From the NCBI GenBank assembly GCA_902616075.1, contig CACMRK010000001.1, forward strand, positions 186,001 through 250,000: a DNA stretch of 64,000 nucleotides, written 5' to 3'. The translations under genes and the position numbers were made by a program. Positions within the stretch are counted from its first letter, which is position 1, and every line of letters begins with the position of its first letter. This stretch comes from an uncultured Alphaproteobacteria bacterium (GTDB taxonomy: Bacteria > Pseudomonadota > Alphaproteobacteria > HIMB59 > GCA-002718135). The notes under the pieces were generated by a model. It made no database searches and had not been told where the DNA came from. It saw nothing but the letters and a program-made list of their open reading frames with translations. Of the stretch, positions 55,537-63,883 are shown in pieces.

Positions 55537-55613
55537 TGGTCGGGGAGAAAGGATTCGAACCTTCGACCCCCTGGTCCCAAACCAGGTGCGCTACCAGGCT
55601 GCGCTACTCCCCG
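55537..55613 (-). tRNA. tRNA-Pro (TGG), integration target
   Basis: On the minus strand CGGGGAG pairs with CTCCCCG, the discriminator is A and CCA is encoded. The anticodon loop TTTGGGA gives TGG. The sequence from the anticodon loop to beyond CCA is duplicated at 54318-54363, which identifies this gene as the target of an integration event that restored the intact tRNA. Confidence 0.97.
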
Positions 55614-55660
55614 AAAAAATTTGTTATATTCATAAATAACCTAAAAACAATCTTTTATGT

Positions 55661-55689
55661 TTGTTTTCTAAAATAATATTTATTATAAT
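55661..55689 (+). promoter_or_regulatory. Sigma-70-type promoter of thiBP
   Basis: TTGTTT (55661-55666) and TATAAT (55684-55689) are separated by 17 nt. The predicted start near 55696 puts the TPP aptamer at the very 5' end of the transcript. Confidence 0.75.
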
Positions 55690-55691
55690 TA

Positions 55692-55760
55692 AACTAGGGG
55701 TGCTTAAATGCTGAGATTTATACCCTTTTAACCTGATCTGGATAATGCCAGCGGAGGAAA
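55692..55760 (+). ncRNA. TPP riboswitch upstream of thiB
   Basis: The conserved TPP aptamer parts are in order: AGGGGTGC, ATGCTGAGAT, ATACCC, the pyrophosphate-side ACCTGATCTGGATAATGCCAGCG and finally GGAGGAAAC before the ATG. The 3' strand of the aptamer runs into the thiB Shine-Dalgarno (GGAGG). TPP binding would therefore hide the ribosome site, giving translational repression when thiamine is sufficient. Confidence 0.95.
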
Positions 55761-55761
55761 C

Positions 55762-56745
55762 ATGAAAACCATACTAATTTTTTTAACTACCTTATTTATT
55801 TCTTTCTCAATCTATGCAGAGAAACTAACTATATATACTTACGACTCTTTTGTATCAGAATGGGGTCCAGGACCCATCATTGAAAAAATATTTGAAGAAA
55901 AACATAATGCAGATGTAGAATTTGTTTCTGTAGACAGTGCCGCAACATTATTGAATAAAGTTATTTTAGAAGGTGATACTTCTACGGCAGATATAGTTTT
56001 AGGTCTTGATATGAATTTATTTGATTTAGCCGAACAATCTGAGCTTTTTACAACTCATAATATCAATGACATAAATAACTTAATTAATTTACCATTAAAA
56101 TGGGAAAGTAATAAATTTGTTCCATATAATTATGGATACTTTTCTTTTGTGTATAATAAAGCAAATTTAGAAACACCTCCAAAATCTATGGATGAGTTAA
56201 TTAATTCAACTAATGCTAGAATTGTAATTCAAGACCCAAGAACCTCTACCCCTGGTTTAGGATTATTAACTTGGATGAAAGCATTATATGGAGATAAAGC
56301 AGGGGATGAATGGAAAAAATTAAATAAAAAAATTATTTCAGTTACCAAAGGATGGACAGATGCATATTATAATTTTTTTATGGCAGGAGAAGCTGACATG
56401 GTATTAAGTTATACTACATCTCCAGCCGCACATATAATGTTTGAAGAAAGGTATGATATTCTTGCTACAACTTTTGAAGAGGGAAATTATATAACAATTG
56501 AATTTGCAGGCATTTTAAATAATTCACAAAATAAAGATTTAGCAAATAAATTTCTTAACTTTATGTTATCAAAAGAATTTCAATCAGTCATACCATCAAC
56601 AAATATTATGTACCCTGTTACAAATATAAAAGATTTACCTGAGGCATTTGATAAACTAGATGTTCCTAACTTTATTCAAATGGATCCAAAAGAAATTAAT
56701 AAAAATAAAGAAAAATGGATTGATGAATGGCTTAATGCCTCGTAA
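55762..56745 (+). CDS. thiB: Thiamine ABC transporter substrate-binding protein
   Basis: This 327-residue periplasmic protein has a signal peptide (MKTILIFLTTLFISFSIYA). It begins EKLTIYTYDSFVSEWGPGPIIEKIFEEK, the TbpA/ThiB hallmark. Other matches are WTDAYYNFFMAGEADMVLSYTTSPAAH and VPSTNIMYPVTN-like VIPSTNIMYPVTN. The TPP riboswitch directly upstream confirms a thiamine or thiamine-precursor role. thiP follows 5 nt later. Confidence 0.95.
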   Translation: MKTILIFLTTLFISFSIYAEKLTIYTYDSFVSEWGPGPIIEKIFEEKHNADVEFVSVDSAATLLNKVILEGDTSTADIVLGLDMNLFDLAEQSELFTTHNINDINNLINLPLKWESNKFVPYNYGYFSFVYNKANLETPPKSMDELINSTNARIVIQDPRTSTPGLGLLTWMKALYGDKAGDEWKKLNKKIISVTKGWTDAYYNFFMAGEADMVLSYTTSPAAHIMFEERYDILATTFEEGNYITIEFAGILNNSQNKDLANKFLNFMLSKEFQSVIPSTNIMYPVTNIKDLPEAFDKLDVPNFIQMDPKEINKNKEKWIDEWLNAS

Positions 56746-56750
56746 ATAAA

Positions 56751-58340
56751 TTGTATTATAAATATAACTATTCAGTATTATTTTTTTTTGGATTAATAAT
56801 CCTATTGCCTTTCGTAGGTATTTTTTCAAAAATTAACTTTGATTTAGAGGTAATTTATAATTTTTTTCAAAATTCTTATACGCATCGTCTAATTTATTTC
56901 TCACTCTATCAAGCTTTTCTTTCAGCACTATTAAGTTGTTTTTTAGCTATTCCATTCGCATTAGCATTAAATAGACATAAGGATTTAAAAATTATTAAAT
57001 TTATTATTTCTCTTTGTGGTTTTTGCTTTGTAATACCTACAATCTTAATAGTGTTTGCAGTAATTAAACTCTTTGGAAATAATGGTTTTTATAACTCATA
57101 TTTTAATTTGTACGAGAATTTTTCGATAGAGACAATTTTTGGATTAAAAGCAATTTTAATTGCACATATACTTCTAAATACACCATTTGCTACCCGATTA
57201 TTTTTTCAATCCTTAAATAGTATTCCTTTAAAATATTATGAAATATCTAGCTCTCTAAACATTACTTTTTTTGGCAATCTTCTAAAATTAGAGATGCCTT
57301 ATATAAAACAAAATTTTTTTACTGTGTTCTCAATAATATTCTCTCTTTGTTTTTTAAGTTTTGCAATTGTAATGGCGTTAGGTGGTGGACCTATGTATTC
57401 TACAATTGAGGTGGCAATTTATCAATATGCACTTTTTGAACTAAATTTTAATAAAGCAATATTACTTAGTTTTCTACAAATTTTTATCTGTTTATTTTTT
57501 TTATTCATTGGTTTTTACAAATTAAAAGGTTCAAATTTTTTTGAAATAGATCAAATTAATTTTATTCATCCTCATAAAGAATACAAAGCCATAAAAATTT
57601 TAGATTTTTTAATAATTGTATTTTTTTCGATATTTCTTTTTTCTCCAATAATTTCTGTAATTTATCATTTTATAAATAATGGTATTTATTTATCTTTAAT
57701 TAATAAAAAATTTTTAGGATCTTTTTTTAACTCTGTTATTATATCAGTTACTACAGGAATAATTGTTAGTATATCTGGGTTTATAATTTCATCCATACTT
57801 GTAATAAATTATAAAAATATGATTTTTCAGCAATCAATTTTTTTAATAAGCTCTTCAATAATAATTATTTCTCCAATTATATTTAGTCTTGGTTATTTTA
57901 TTATATTAGGTGAATTAAGATATGTGCAATTTTTTAAATATTTTGTGATAGTTTTGATAAATTGTCTATTCATATTACCTTTTTCTATATTAATACTTTT
58001 TAATAACCTGAAAAATATTTTTTTAAATTTTGAAAATTTTCAGCAAACTTTCCGAATAAGCATAAGAAACTATTTTATTATTTTGCTACCAATGATTAAA
58101 AAAAATATAATTTTTGTTTTTGCATTTTCGACGGTTATTACTTTTGGTGATTTTACAATAATATCATTTTTTAAAGATCAAAACTTTGATACCTTGCCAT
58201 CTTACTTATATAAATTGATTAGTGTCTATAAATTTAACGAAGCTTCTTTTGTTGCTGGTGTAATTTTAATACTTAGTATGATTATTTTTTTATTAATTGA
58301 TAATTTAAATTACCAAGGCAAGTCAGCCATTAAAACGTGA
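56751..58340 (+). CDS. thiP: Thiamine ABC transporter permease
   Basis: This 529-residue permease has two fused binding-protein-dependent transport domains and about 12 membrane segments. FALALNRHKDLKIIKFIISLCGFCFVIPTILIVFAVIKLFG and ALGGGPMYSTIEVAIYQY fit ThiP. The start is TTG with no later methionine near the N-terminus, and no clear Shine-Dalgarno is seen, so coupling to thiB is likely. The gene ends in a 31-nt convergent overlap with nhaD, and thiQ does not follow. Confidence 0.9.
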   Translation: MYYKYNYSVLFFFGLIILLPFVGIFSKINFDLEVIYNFFQNSYTHRLIYFSLYQAFLSALLSCFLAIPFALALNRHKDLKIIKFIISLCGFCFVIPTILIVFAVIKLFGNNGFYNSYFNLYENFSIETIFGLKAILIAHILLNTPFATRLFFQSLNSIPLKYYEISSSLNITFFGNLLKLEMPYIKQNFFTVFSIIFSLCFLSFAIVMALGGGPMYSTIEVAIYQYALFELNFNKAILLSFLQIFICLFFLFIGFYKLKGSNFFEIDQINFIHPHKEYKAIKILDFLIIVFFSIFLFSPIISVIYHFINNGIYLSLINKKFLGSFFNSVIISVTTGIIVSISGFIISSILVINYKNMIFQQSIFLISSSIIIISPIIFSLGYFIILGELRYVQFFKYFVIVLINCLFILPFSILILFNNLKNIFLNFENFQQTFRISIRNYFIILLPMIKKNIIFVFAFSTVITFGDFTIISFFKDQNFDTLPSYLYKLISVYKFNEASFVAGVILILSMIIFLLIDNLNYQGKSAIKT

Positions 58341-59611
58341 AGATAAATACTTGCTACATAACCAATAAATATAACTGGAGTCCATTTTAAATGTCCAAAA
58401 AAAGTGTAATATCCTCTAGCTTGTCCCATAAGTGCTACACCTGCAGCTGAACCAATTGACAATAGGCTACCGCCCACTCCTGTTGTTAATGTAACTAGCA
58501 ACCACTGATCAATTGACATTTCCGGTCTCATAGTAATTACAGCAAACATCACTGGTATATTATCTACGATAGCTGAAAGAACACCTACTATAGAATTTGC
58601 CATTGTTGGGCCAAGACCAATATATAAGAATTCTGAAACAACAGTTAGGTAACCTATAAATCCTAAGCCACCTACACTTAGGATAACCCCAAAGAAGAAT
58701 AACAAAGTGTCCCATTCAGCTCTTGAAACTTTTCTAAAGAAATCAAATTTTTCGTCTTCAACAGATGGATCATGTGTAATTTGTAAATAAAAAGAATATA
58801 ACCCAAGAAGACCAAGACCAAACATCATGCCAAGCATTGGAGGCAAGTGAAGAATATTATGGAAGTTTACAGCACTAAAAATTGTAAGCAAACCTAAAAA
58901 GATAATTACTCGTCCGCCTCTTTTCATATATTCTCTATCAGAACTAATTTGTAGTTTTTCATTTGGAATAAAGAAATACATAACTGCTGCAGGAATTATG
59001 TAATTAACCACAGAAGGAAAAAATATTTTAAAAAATGTAAAAAATTCGACAATACCAGCCTGCCATACCATTAAGGTAGTTATATCTCCAAATGGACTAA
59101 AAGCACCACCTGCATTTGCTGCAACAACTATATTAATACAACCAATCGATATAAATTTTGTATTACCTTTACCACAGGCCATTACTACAGAGCACATGAC
59201 TAGTGCAGTTGTTAAGTTATCAGCTATAGGAGATAAGAAAAAAGTAATTATACCTGTGAATATAAATAATTGTCTAAAGCTAAATCCCCTTGATGTTAAT
59301 TGGTATCTGACTACATCAAAAACTTTTCTTTCTTCTAAAGCATTGATGTAAGTCATAGCAACTAGAAGAAATAGGAAAAGTTCTGCAAATTCTAAGATAT
59401 TATGCTCTAAAGCATACTCAATTTCTTTGGCATATTGCTTATCAGAAGAAAAATGGAAAGCTATAATACCCCATATTATAGCAGCTGAAATAATAACTGG
59501 TTTAGATTTTCTTAGATGGCTAAATTCTTCAGCCATTACAACAGCATATGCAAGAACAAATACAATAAGGCTTAAAATGCCTACATATGATGTTGTTAGA
59601 TCTATTTCCAT
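58310..59611 (-). CDS. nhaD: Na+/H+ antiporter, NhaD family
   Basis: This 433-residue membrane protein has about 12 hydrophobic helices. SPIADNLTTALVMCSVVMA and NIVVAANAGGAFSPFGDITTLMVWQ are typical NhaD blocks, as are GVLSAIVDNIPVMFAVITM and GVGGSLLSIGSAAGVALMGQ. It exchanges Na+ for H+ across the inner membrane. Its 3' end overlaps the thiP 3' end by 31 nt, and its start overlaps the hydrolase stop by 10 nt. Confidence 0.93.
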   Translation of the reverse strand: MEIDLTTSYVGILSLIVFVLAYAVVMAEEFSHLRKSKPVIISAAIIWGIIAFHFSSDKQYAKEIEYALEHNILEFAELFLFLLVAMTYINALEERKVFDVVRYQLTSRGFSFRQLFIFTGIITFFLSPIADNLTTALVMCSVVMACGKGNTKFISIGCINIVVAANAGGAFSPFGDITTLMVWQAGIVEFFTFFKIFFPSVVNYIIPAAVMYFFIPNEKLQISSDREYMKRGGRVIIFLGLLTIFSAVNFHNILHLPPMLGMMFGLGLLGLYSFYLQITHDPSVEDEKFDFFRKVSRAEWDTLLFFFGVILSVGGLGFIGYLTVVSEFLYIGLGPTMANSIVGVLSAIVDNIPVMFAVITMRPEMSIDQWLLVTLTTGVGGSLLSIGSAAGVALMGQARGYYTFFGHLKWTPVIFIGYVASIYLHVLMADLPW

Positions 59612-60399
59612 AGTTTTAAATTAAAGCCAATTACGTCTTTTTCAATCCCGAAATCATATAGATTATTGTGTATTGCTTCGTCAATAAAAACACTCTTTTT
59701 TATTACTTTTGCTTTATCATAAAGCTTAATACTGTGTTCATGCGGTACAATTTCATCCTTTTTTCCACTAATAATAAGTAATGGCGAAGTTATTTTATCA
59801 ATTTTACTTAAGTTATCGAATTTATCTTTAACTAAATATTTTGTTGGAAATATTTTATATCTTTTTTTTGCAATATCATTGATAGATGTAAATGGCGCTT
59901 CTAAAACAATAGATAAAAATTCGTACTTTGTACCCATTTCTACTGCAGCACCAGATCCGAGTGATTCTCCATAAATCACTAATTCTTTGAATTTAAATTC
60001 AGTATTATTTTTAATCCATTTTAATACTGCTTCTGCATCTTTATATAAATTTTTTTCTGTTGGATTTCCTTTGTTACCTCCAAAGCCTCTCCAGGAAACT
60101 AAAAGTACGCTCCAATTTTTTTCGATATACCTCTGGATTCTGTAAGCTCTATCTCCAATATGAAAAGAATTACCATGAAAATAAACTAGTAAAGGGAGTG
60201 AATTATTCCCTTTATAATACCATGATAATAGCTTTAAGTTATCCTCAGTTTTAATATAAACTTCTTTTGTATTATCCAAGTTATAATCCTTTGGTGCGCC
60301 TGGATGTCCTGATTTATTAAAAACAATGCGTCTTTGAAAGATATACAAGAGAAAACCTAAAAAAAAATATAGAAAAATTGCAGAAAAAATGTAATTCAT
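59602..60399 (-). CDS. Membrane-anchored alpha/beta hydrolase (BEM46/ABHD13-like)
   Basis: This 265-residue protein has an N-terminal membrane segment (IFSAIFLYFFLGFLLYIF). The alpha/beta-hydrolase fold follows, with the oxyanion region YFHGNSFHIG, the nucleophile in VIYGESLGSGAAVE, the Asp in SGKKDEIVPHEHS and the His in DEAIHNNLYDF. It is the BEM46-like type, an esterase or thioesterase of unknown substrate. It is divergent from irr, with only 16 nt between the two start codons. Confidence 0.87.
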   Translation of the reverse strand: MNYIFSAIFLYFFLGFLLYIFQRRIVFNKSGHPGAPKDYNLDNTKEVYIKTEDNLKLLSWYYKGNNSLPLLVYFHGNSFHIGDRAYRIQRYIEKNWSVLLVSWRGFGGNKGNPTEKNLYKDAEAVLKWIKNNTEFKFKELVIYGESLGSGAAVEMGTKYEFLSIVLEAPFTSINDIAKKRYKIFPTKYLVKDKFDNLSKIDKITSPLLIISGKKDEIVPHEHSIKLYDKAKVIKKSVFIDEAIHNNLYDFGIEKDVIGFNLKLWK

Positions 60400-60415
60400 T
60401 ACTTATTATAATATT

Positions 60416-60871
60416 ATGAGAATAGAAAACAAAGTAATTGATCCTCTAAGTCCTTACAGCCGCGCACTGAAAAAAATAGAGGAAAGTGGTATAAGACCAA
60501 CAAAACAAAGAAGAATTTTAGCTAAATTAATTTTTGAAAAAGGTGACAGGCATATTTCTGCTGAAAATCTTTTTGATGAAGTAAAAAAAGAAGATAGAAA
60601 AATTTCTATGGCTACAATTTATAACACTTTAAAACAATTTACCTCATTAGGATTAATAAGAGAAATAGTTGTTGATCAAAATAAATCACTCTATTGTAAT
60701 AATAATAAATCTCATTATCATTTGTATATTGAAGATGAAGGTAAAATTCATGATATACCTACGAAAAATATTAATCTTGATATACCTTCTATTCCTGCTT
60801 GTCTCTCATTGCATAATATTGATGTTATTGTCAGAGTTAGATCTCTTAAAGAAGACCAAAAAAAGAATTAA
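60416..60871 (+). CDS. irr: Fur-family regulator, Irr-type (heme/iron response)
   Basis: This 151-residue Fur-family protein has the winged-helix start GIRPTKQRRILAKLIFEKGDRHISAENLFDEV and MATIYNTLKQFTSLGLIREI. The C-terminal dimer domain has NNNKSHYHLYIEDEGKIHDIP and lacks the CxxC zinc cysteines of true Fur, typical of Irr. Irr controls iron and heme genes in alphaproteobacteria. A TATAAT at 60407-60412 almost touches the ATG, so a leaderless mRNA is possible. Confidence 0.85.
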   Translation: MRIENKVIDPLSPYSRALKKIEESGIRPTKQRRILAKLIFEKGDRHISAENLFDEVKKEDRKISMATIYNTLKQFTSLGLIREIVVDQNKSLYCNNNKSHYHLYIEDEGKIHDIPTKNINLDIPSIPACLSLHNIDVIVRVRSLKEDQKKN

Positions 60872-60877
60872 ATTGTT

Positions 60878-62827
60878 ATGCACAACATAAAGTTGTGGTC
60901 TCCAAATAATAAAAAAACAAACCTCCACAAGTTTATTAATCAACTAGATAAAAGTTTAAATATAAAAAATTATGCTGACTTGCATAATTGGAGCATAAAA
61001 CATAAAAATGAATTTTGGACTAATGTTTGGGATTTCACAAATTTTGTTGGTGAAAAAAAAGGTAAAATTTTTAAATCAGCACCTAAATTTACTAATAATA
61101 AATTTTTTGATGAATGTAAGATAAATTATGCTGAAAATTGTTTAACAAGAGATGATAATGATGATGCAATAATATTTCACTCTGAAAAAAAAATTAAAAG
61201 AAATTACTCTTGGAGAGAGCTTAAAAGTGCAGTTTTGAAATTTACAAATTATTTAAAAAATAATAACATTGAAAAAAATGATAGGATAGCTGCTATACTT
61301 CCTAATATACCTGAAACTGTAATTTCATTTTTATCTACAGCACAATTAGGTGCTATTTGGTCATCATGTTCATCAGATTTTGGTAAAAAAGCAATTATAG
61401 ATAGATTTAAACAAATTGAACCAAAAGTATTATTATTTTCAGATTATTATTTTTATAACAATAAAAAAGTTGATACGACAAAAATTATAAAAGATGTTGT
61501 ATATAATATCCCAAGTATAGAAAAAATTATTTTAATACCATATGAATTTAATGAAACAGATTATGAATTAGATTTTGAATACGATAATTTGTGCAAGATT
61601 TTACGACAAGAAATTGCGTATAGTAAATTTGAAAGGTTTAATTTTAATCACCCACTGTATATTCTTTATTCGAGTGGAACTACTGGAGTACCAAAATGTA
61701 TTGTTCACAGTTCTGGCGGAGCGCTAATACAACATAAAAAAGAACACGTACTACATTGTAATATTAATGAAAAAGATAGAGTTTTTTATTTTACTACTTG
61801 TGGGTGGATGATGTGGAATTGGTTAGTTTCTGCTTTGGCATCAAAAGCAACAATAATTTTATATGATGGATCGCCTTTTATTCCCGATAATAAACATCTT
61901 TTTGAAATAGCAGAAGAAGAAGGCATTAATTTTTTTGGCACCGGTGCAAAATATTTAGATACTTTAAAAAATAATAAAATTAAAATTAAAGAAAGTTTTA
62001 AATTAAATAGTTTAAATACACTAGCTTCAACAGGATCTCCTTTGGTTAATGAGTCATTTGAATACGTTTATGAAAACATCAAATCAAATATTCATCTTGA
62101 ATCTATAAGTGGTGGTACTGATTTAGTTTCGTGTTTTGTTACCGGTAATCCGTTAATGGATGTCTATAGTGGTGAAATTCAGTGTAAAGCTCTTGGAATG
62201 GATGTTGATGTATTTGATGAAAAAGGAAATTCAATTGAAAATCAAAAAGGAGAGCTAGTATGTAAATCTTCTTTTCCATCAATGCCTTTATATTTTTGGA
62301 ACGATCATGATAATAAAAAATATTTTAATTCTTATTTCAGTAAATATGAAAACATTTGGTATCATGGGGATTATATTGAAAAAACTATAAATGGCGGTTA
62401 TGTAATTTATGGCCGATCAGATGCAACTCTAAATTCTGGAGGAGTAAGAATAGGTACTGCAGAAATTTATAGAGTAATTGAAAATATTACAGAAGTTCAG
62501 GAAGCTGTTGCAGTGGAATATAAATTAAAAAATGATACACAAATTATATTATTTGTTGTCTTGAATAAAAATTTTGAATTTAATGAAAATTTAAGGTCTA
62601 AAATTATAGATGAAATAAAAATTAATCTTTCTTACAAGCATATTCCCTCACAAATATATGCTATTAGTGAAATACCAAGAACTAGAAGTGGTAAAATAGT
62701 TGAAATTTTAATTAAAAAATTAATTAATGGTGAAAGTATTGAAAATGAAGAATCATTGGCTAATCCAGAATGTTTAAAAGAATTCGAATTAGTGTATAAA
62801 AACTTAAAGAATAATTATGCCAAATAG
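60878..62827 (+). CDS. Acetoacetyl-CoA synthetase
   Basis: This 649-residue acyl-adenylate enzyme activates acetoacetate to acetoacetyl-CoA. The N-terminus (NLHKFINQLDKSLNIKNYADLHNWSIKHKNEFWTNVWDF) and SCSSDFGKKAIIDRFKQIEPKVLLF are specific for AACS. The AMP-binding LYSSGTTGVPKCIVHSSGG is clear, and RTRSGKIVEILIKKLING carries the late catalytic lysine. It follows irr by 6 nt and overlaps the quinone oxidoreductase by 11 nt, so it is a three-gene operon. Confidence 0.95.
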   Translation: MHNIKLWSPNNKKTNLHKFINQLDKSLNIKNYADLHNWSIKHKNEFWTNVWDFTNFVGEKKGKIFKSAPKFTNNKFFDECKINYAENCLTRDDNDDAIIFHSEKKIKRNYSWRELKSAVLKFTNYLKNNNIEKNDRIAAILPNIPETVISFLSTAQLGAIWSSCSSDFGKKAIIDRFKQIEPKVLLFSDYYFYNNKKVDTTKIIKDVVYNIPSIEKIILIPYEFNETDYELDFEYDNLCKILRQEIAYSKFERFNFNHPLYILYSSGTTGVPKCIVHSSGGALIQHKKEHVLHCNINEKDRVFYFTTCGWMMWNWLVSALASKATIILYDGSPFIPDNKHLFEIAEEEGINFFGTGAKYLDTLKNNKIKIKESFKLNSLNTLASTGSPLVNESFEYVYENIKSNIHLESISGGTDLVSCFVTGNPLMDVYSGEIQCKALGMDVDVFDEKGNSIENQKGELVCKSSFPSMPLYFWNDHDNKKYFNSYFSKYENIWYHGDYIEKTINGGYVIYGRSDATLNSGGVRIGTAEIYRVIENITEVQEAVAVEYKLKNDTQIILFVVLNKNFEFNENLRSKIIDEIKINLSYKHIPSQIYAISEIPRTRSGKIVEILIKKLINGESIENEESLANPECLKEFELVYKNLKNNYAK

Positions 62828-63803
62828 AGTTGTAGTCAGTAAACTAGGTGGTCCAGAAGTTTTAAAATATGAAAACTATGACTTACCTAAAAATATTGAA
62901 GAAAATATGGTCAGAATTAACCAAACTTCAATTGGTATTAATTACATAGATACGTATCATAGAACAGGAATATATCCTTTACCTATAGAAATCCCTTTTT
63001 GTTTAGGAGTAGAAGCAGCAGGAGATGTTATAGAAATTGGAGATAATGTATCGAACTTAAAAGTTGGTGATAGAGTAGCTTACTCCTTTAGCCCTCCAAT
63101 TGGTGCTTATTGTGAAGTTAGAGATTTTGATGCCCGAAGAGTTGTAAAATTACCAGAATATATTTCAAATGATGAAGCTGCTTCAATATTATTGCAGGGA
63201 ATGACCGTCGAATACCTTTTTGAAAGATTGTATAAATTACATAAAGATGAAGTTTTTTTATTTCATGCAGCTGCAGGAGGTGTTGGCTTAATTGCTAGTC
63301 AATGGGCAAAATCCATAGGAGCTAAAATGATAGGTACCGTTAGTACTGATGAAAAAGCATCATTAGCAAAAAAAAATGGATGTGAATTCACTATTAATTA
63401 TAAACAAGATGATGTTCATAGTAATGTTTTAAAATTAACAAACAATGAAGGAGTAAATGTTGTTTATGATGGAGTGGGAAAAGATACATTTAATATATCT
63501 TTAAAATGCTTAAAATTTAGAGGGCTAATGGTATCTTTTGGACAATCCTCCGGAATGGTAAATGATGTAAATCTTCACAGTACATTTAATCCTAAAAGTT
63601 TATATTATACTAGACCAACATTAATGCATTATATTCGTAATTCAGAAGAGCTAGAAGAGTGTAGTAACAAATTGTTTTTAAAAATTAAAAATAAAGAAAT
63701 TAAGCCTAATATATTCAAAAAATTTAAATTATCCGAAGCTAGTGAGGCTCATGAGCTAATTCAATCAAGAAATTCAGTGGGGTCAATAATTCTGTGCCCC
63801 TAA
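62817..63803 (+). CDS. NADPH:quinone oxidoreductase family protein
   Basis: This 328-residue zinc-free medium-chain reductase has the start VVVSKLGGPEVLKYENYDLP, GINYIDTYHRTGIYPL and the nucleotide loop LFHAAAGGVGLIASQWAKSIG. No zinc ligands are visible. It reduces quinones or enones with NADPH. It is the third gene of the irr/AACS/qor unit and ends just before the convergent tRNA-Glu. Confidence 0.92.
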   Translation: MPNRVVVSKLGGPEVLKYENYDLPKNIEENMVRINQTSIGINYIDTYHRTGIYPLPIEIPFCLGVEAAGDVIEIGDNVSNLKVGDRVAYSFSPPIGAYCEVRDFDARRVVKLPEYISNDEAASILLQGMTVEYLFERLYKLHKDEVFLFHAAAGGVGLIASQWAKSIGAKMIGTVSTDEKASLAKKNGCEFTINYKQDDVHSNVLKLTNNEGVNVVYDGVGKDTFNISLKCLKFRGLMVSFGQSSGMVNDVNLHSTFNPKSLYYTRPTLMHYIRNSEELEECSNKLFLKIKNKEIKPNIFKKFKLSEASEAHELIQSRNSVGSIILCP

Positions 63804-63808
63804 ATTAG

Positions 63809-63883
63809 TGGCATCCCCTAGGAGAGTCGAACTCCTCTTTTCAGGATGAAAACCTGATGTCCTAACCGATAGACGAAGGGGAC
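63809..63883 (-). tRNA. tRNA-Glu (TTC)
   Basis: On the minus strand GTCCCCT pairs with AGGGGAT (first pair G-T), the discriminator is G and CCA is encoded. The anticodon loop TTTTCAT gives TTC. The T arm is GAGGA/GTTCGAC/TCTCC with one G-T. The remaining 117 bases to the window edge show nothing recognisable. Confidence 0.94.

Larger units (their letters stand above)
54318..55581 (-). mobile_element. Candidate non-autonomous tRNA-Pro-targeted mini-island (about 1.2 kb)
   Basis: The segment is bounded by the perfect 46-bp direct repeats 54318-54363 and 55536-55581. The intact tRNA-Pro is at the right end. Just inside the boundaries lie paired 9-mers in direct orientation with 12-bp periodicity: AGTCTATCA/AGTATATCA at 54492 and 54504, and AGTCTATCA twice at 55470 and 55482. 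This matches the layout of tyrosine-recombinase core plus arm sites. The interior carries only two small genes and no integrase. It would need an integrase in trans, or its own has been lost. Confidence 0.72.
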
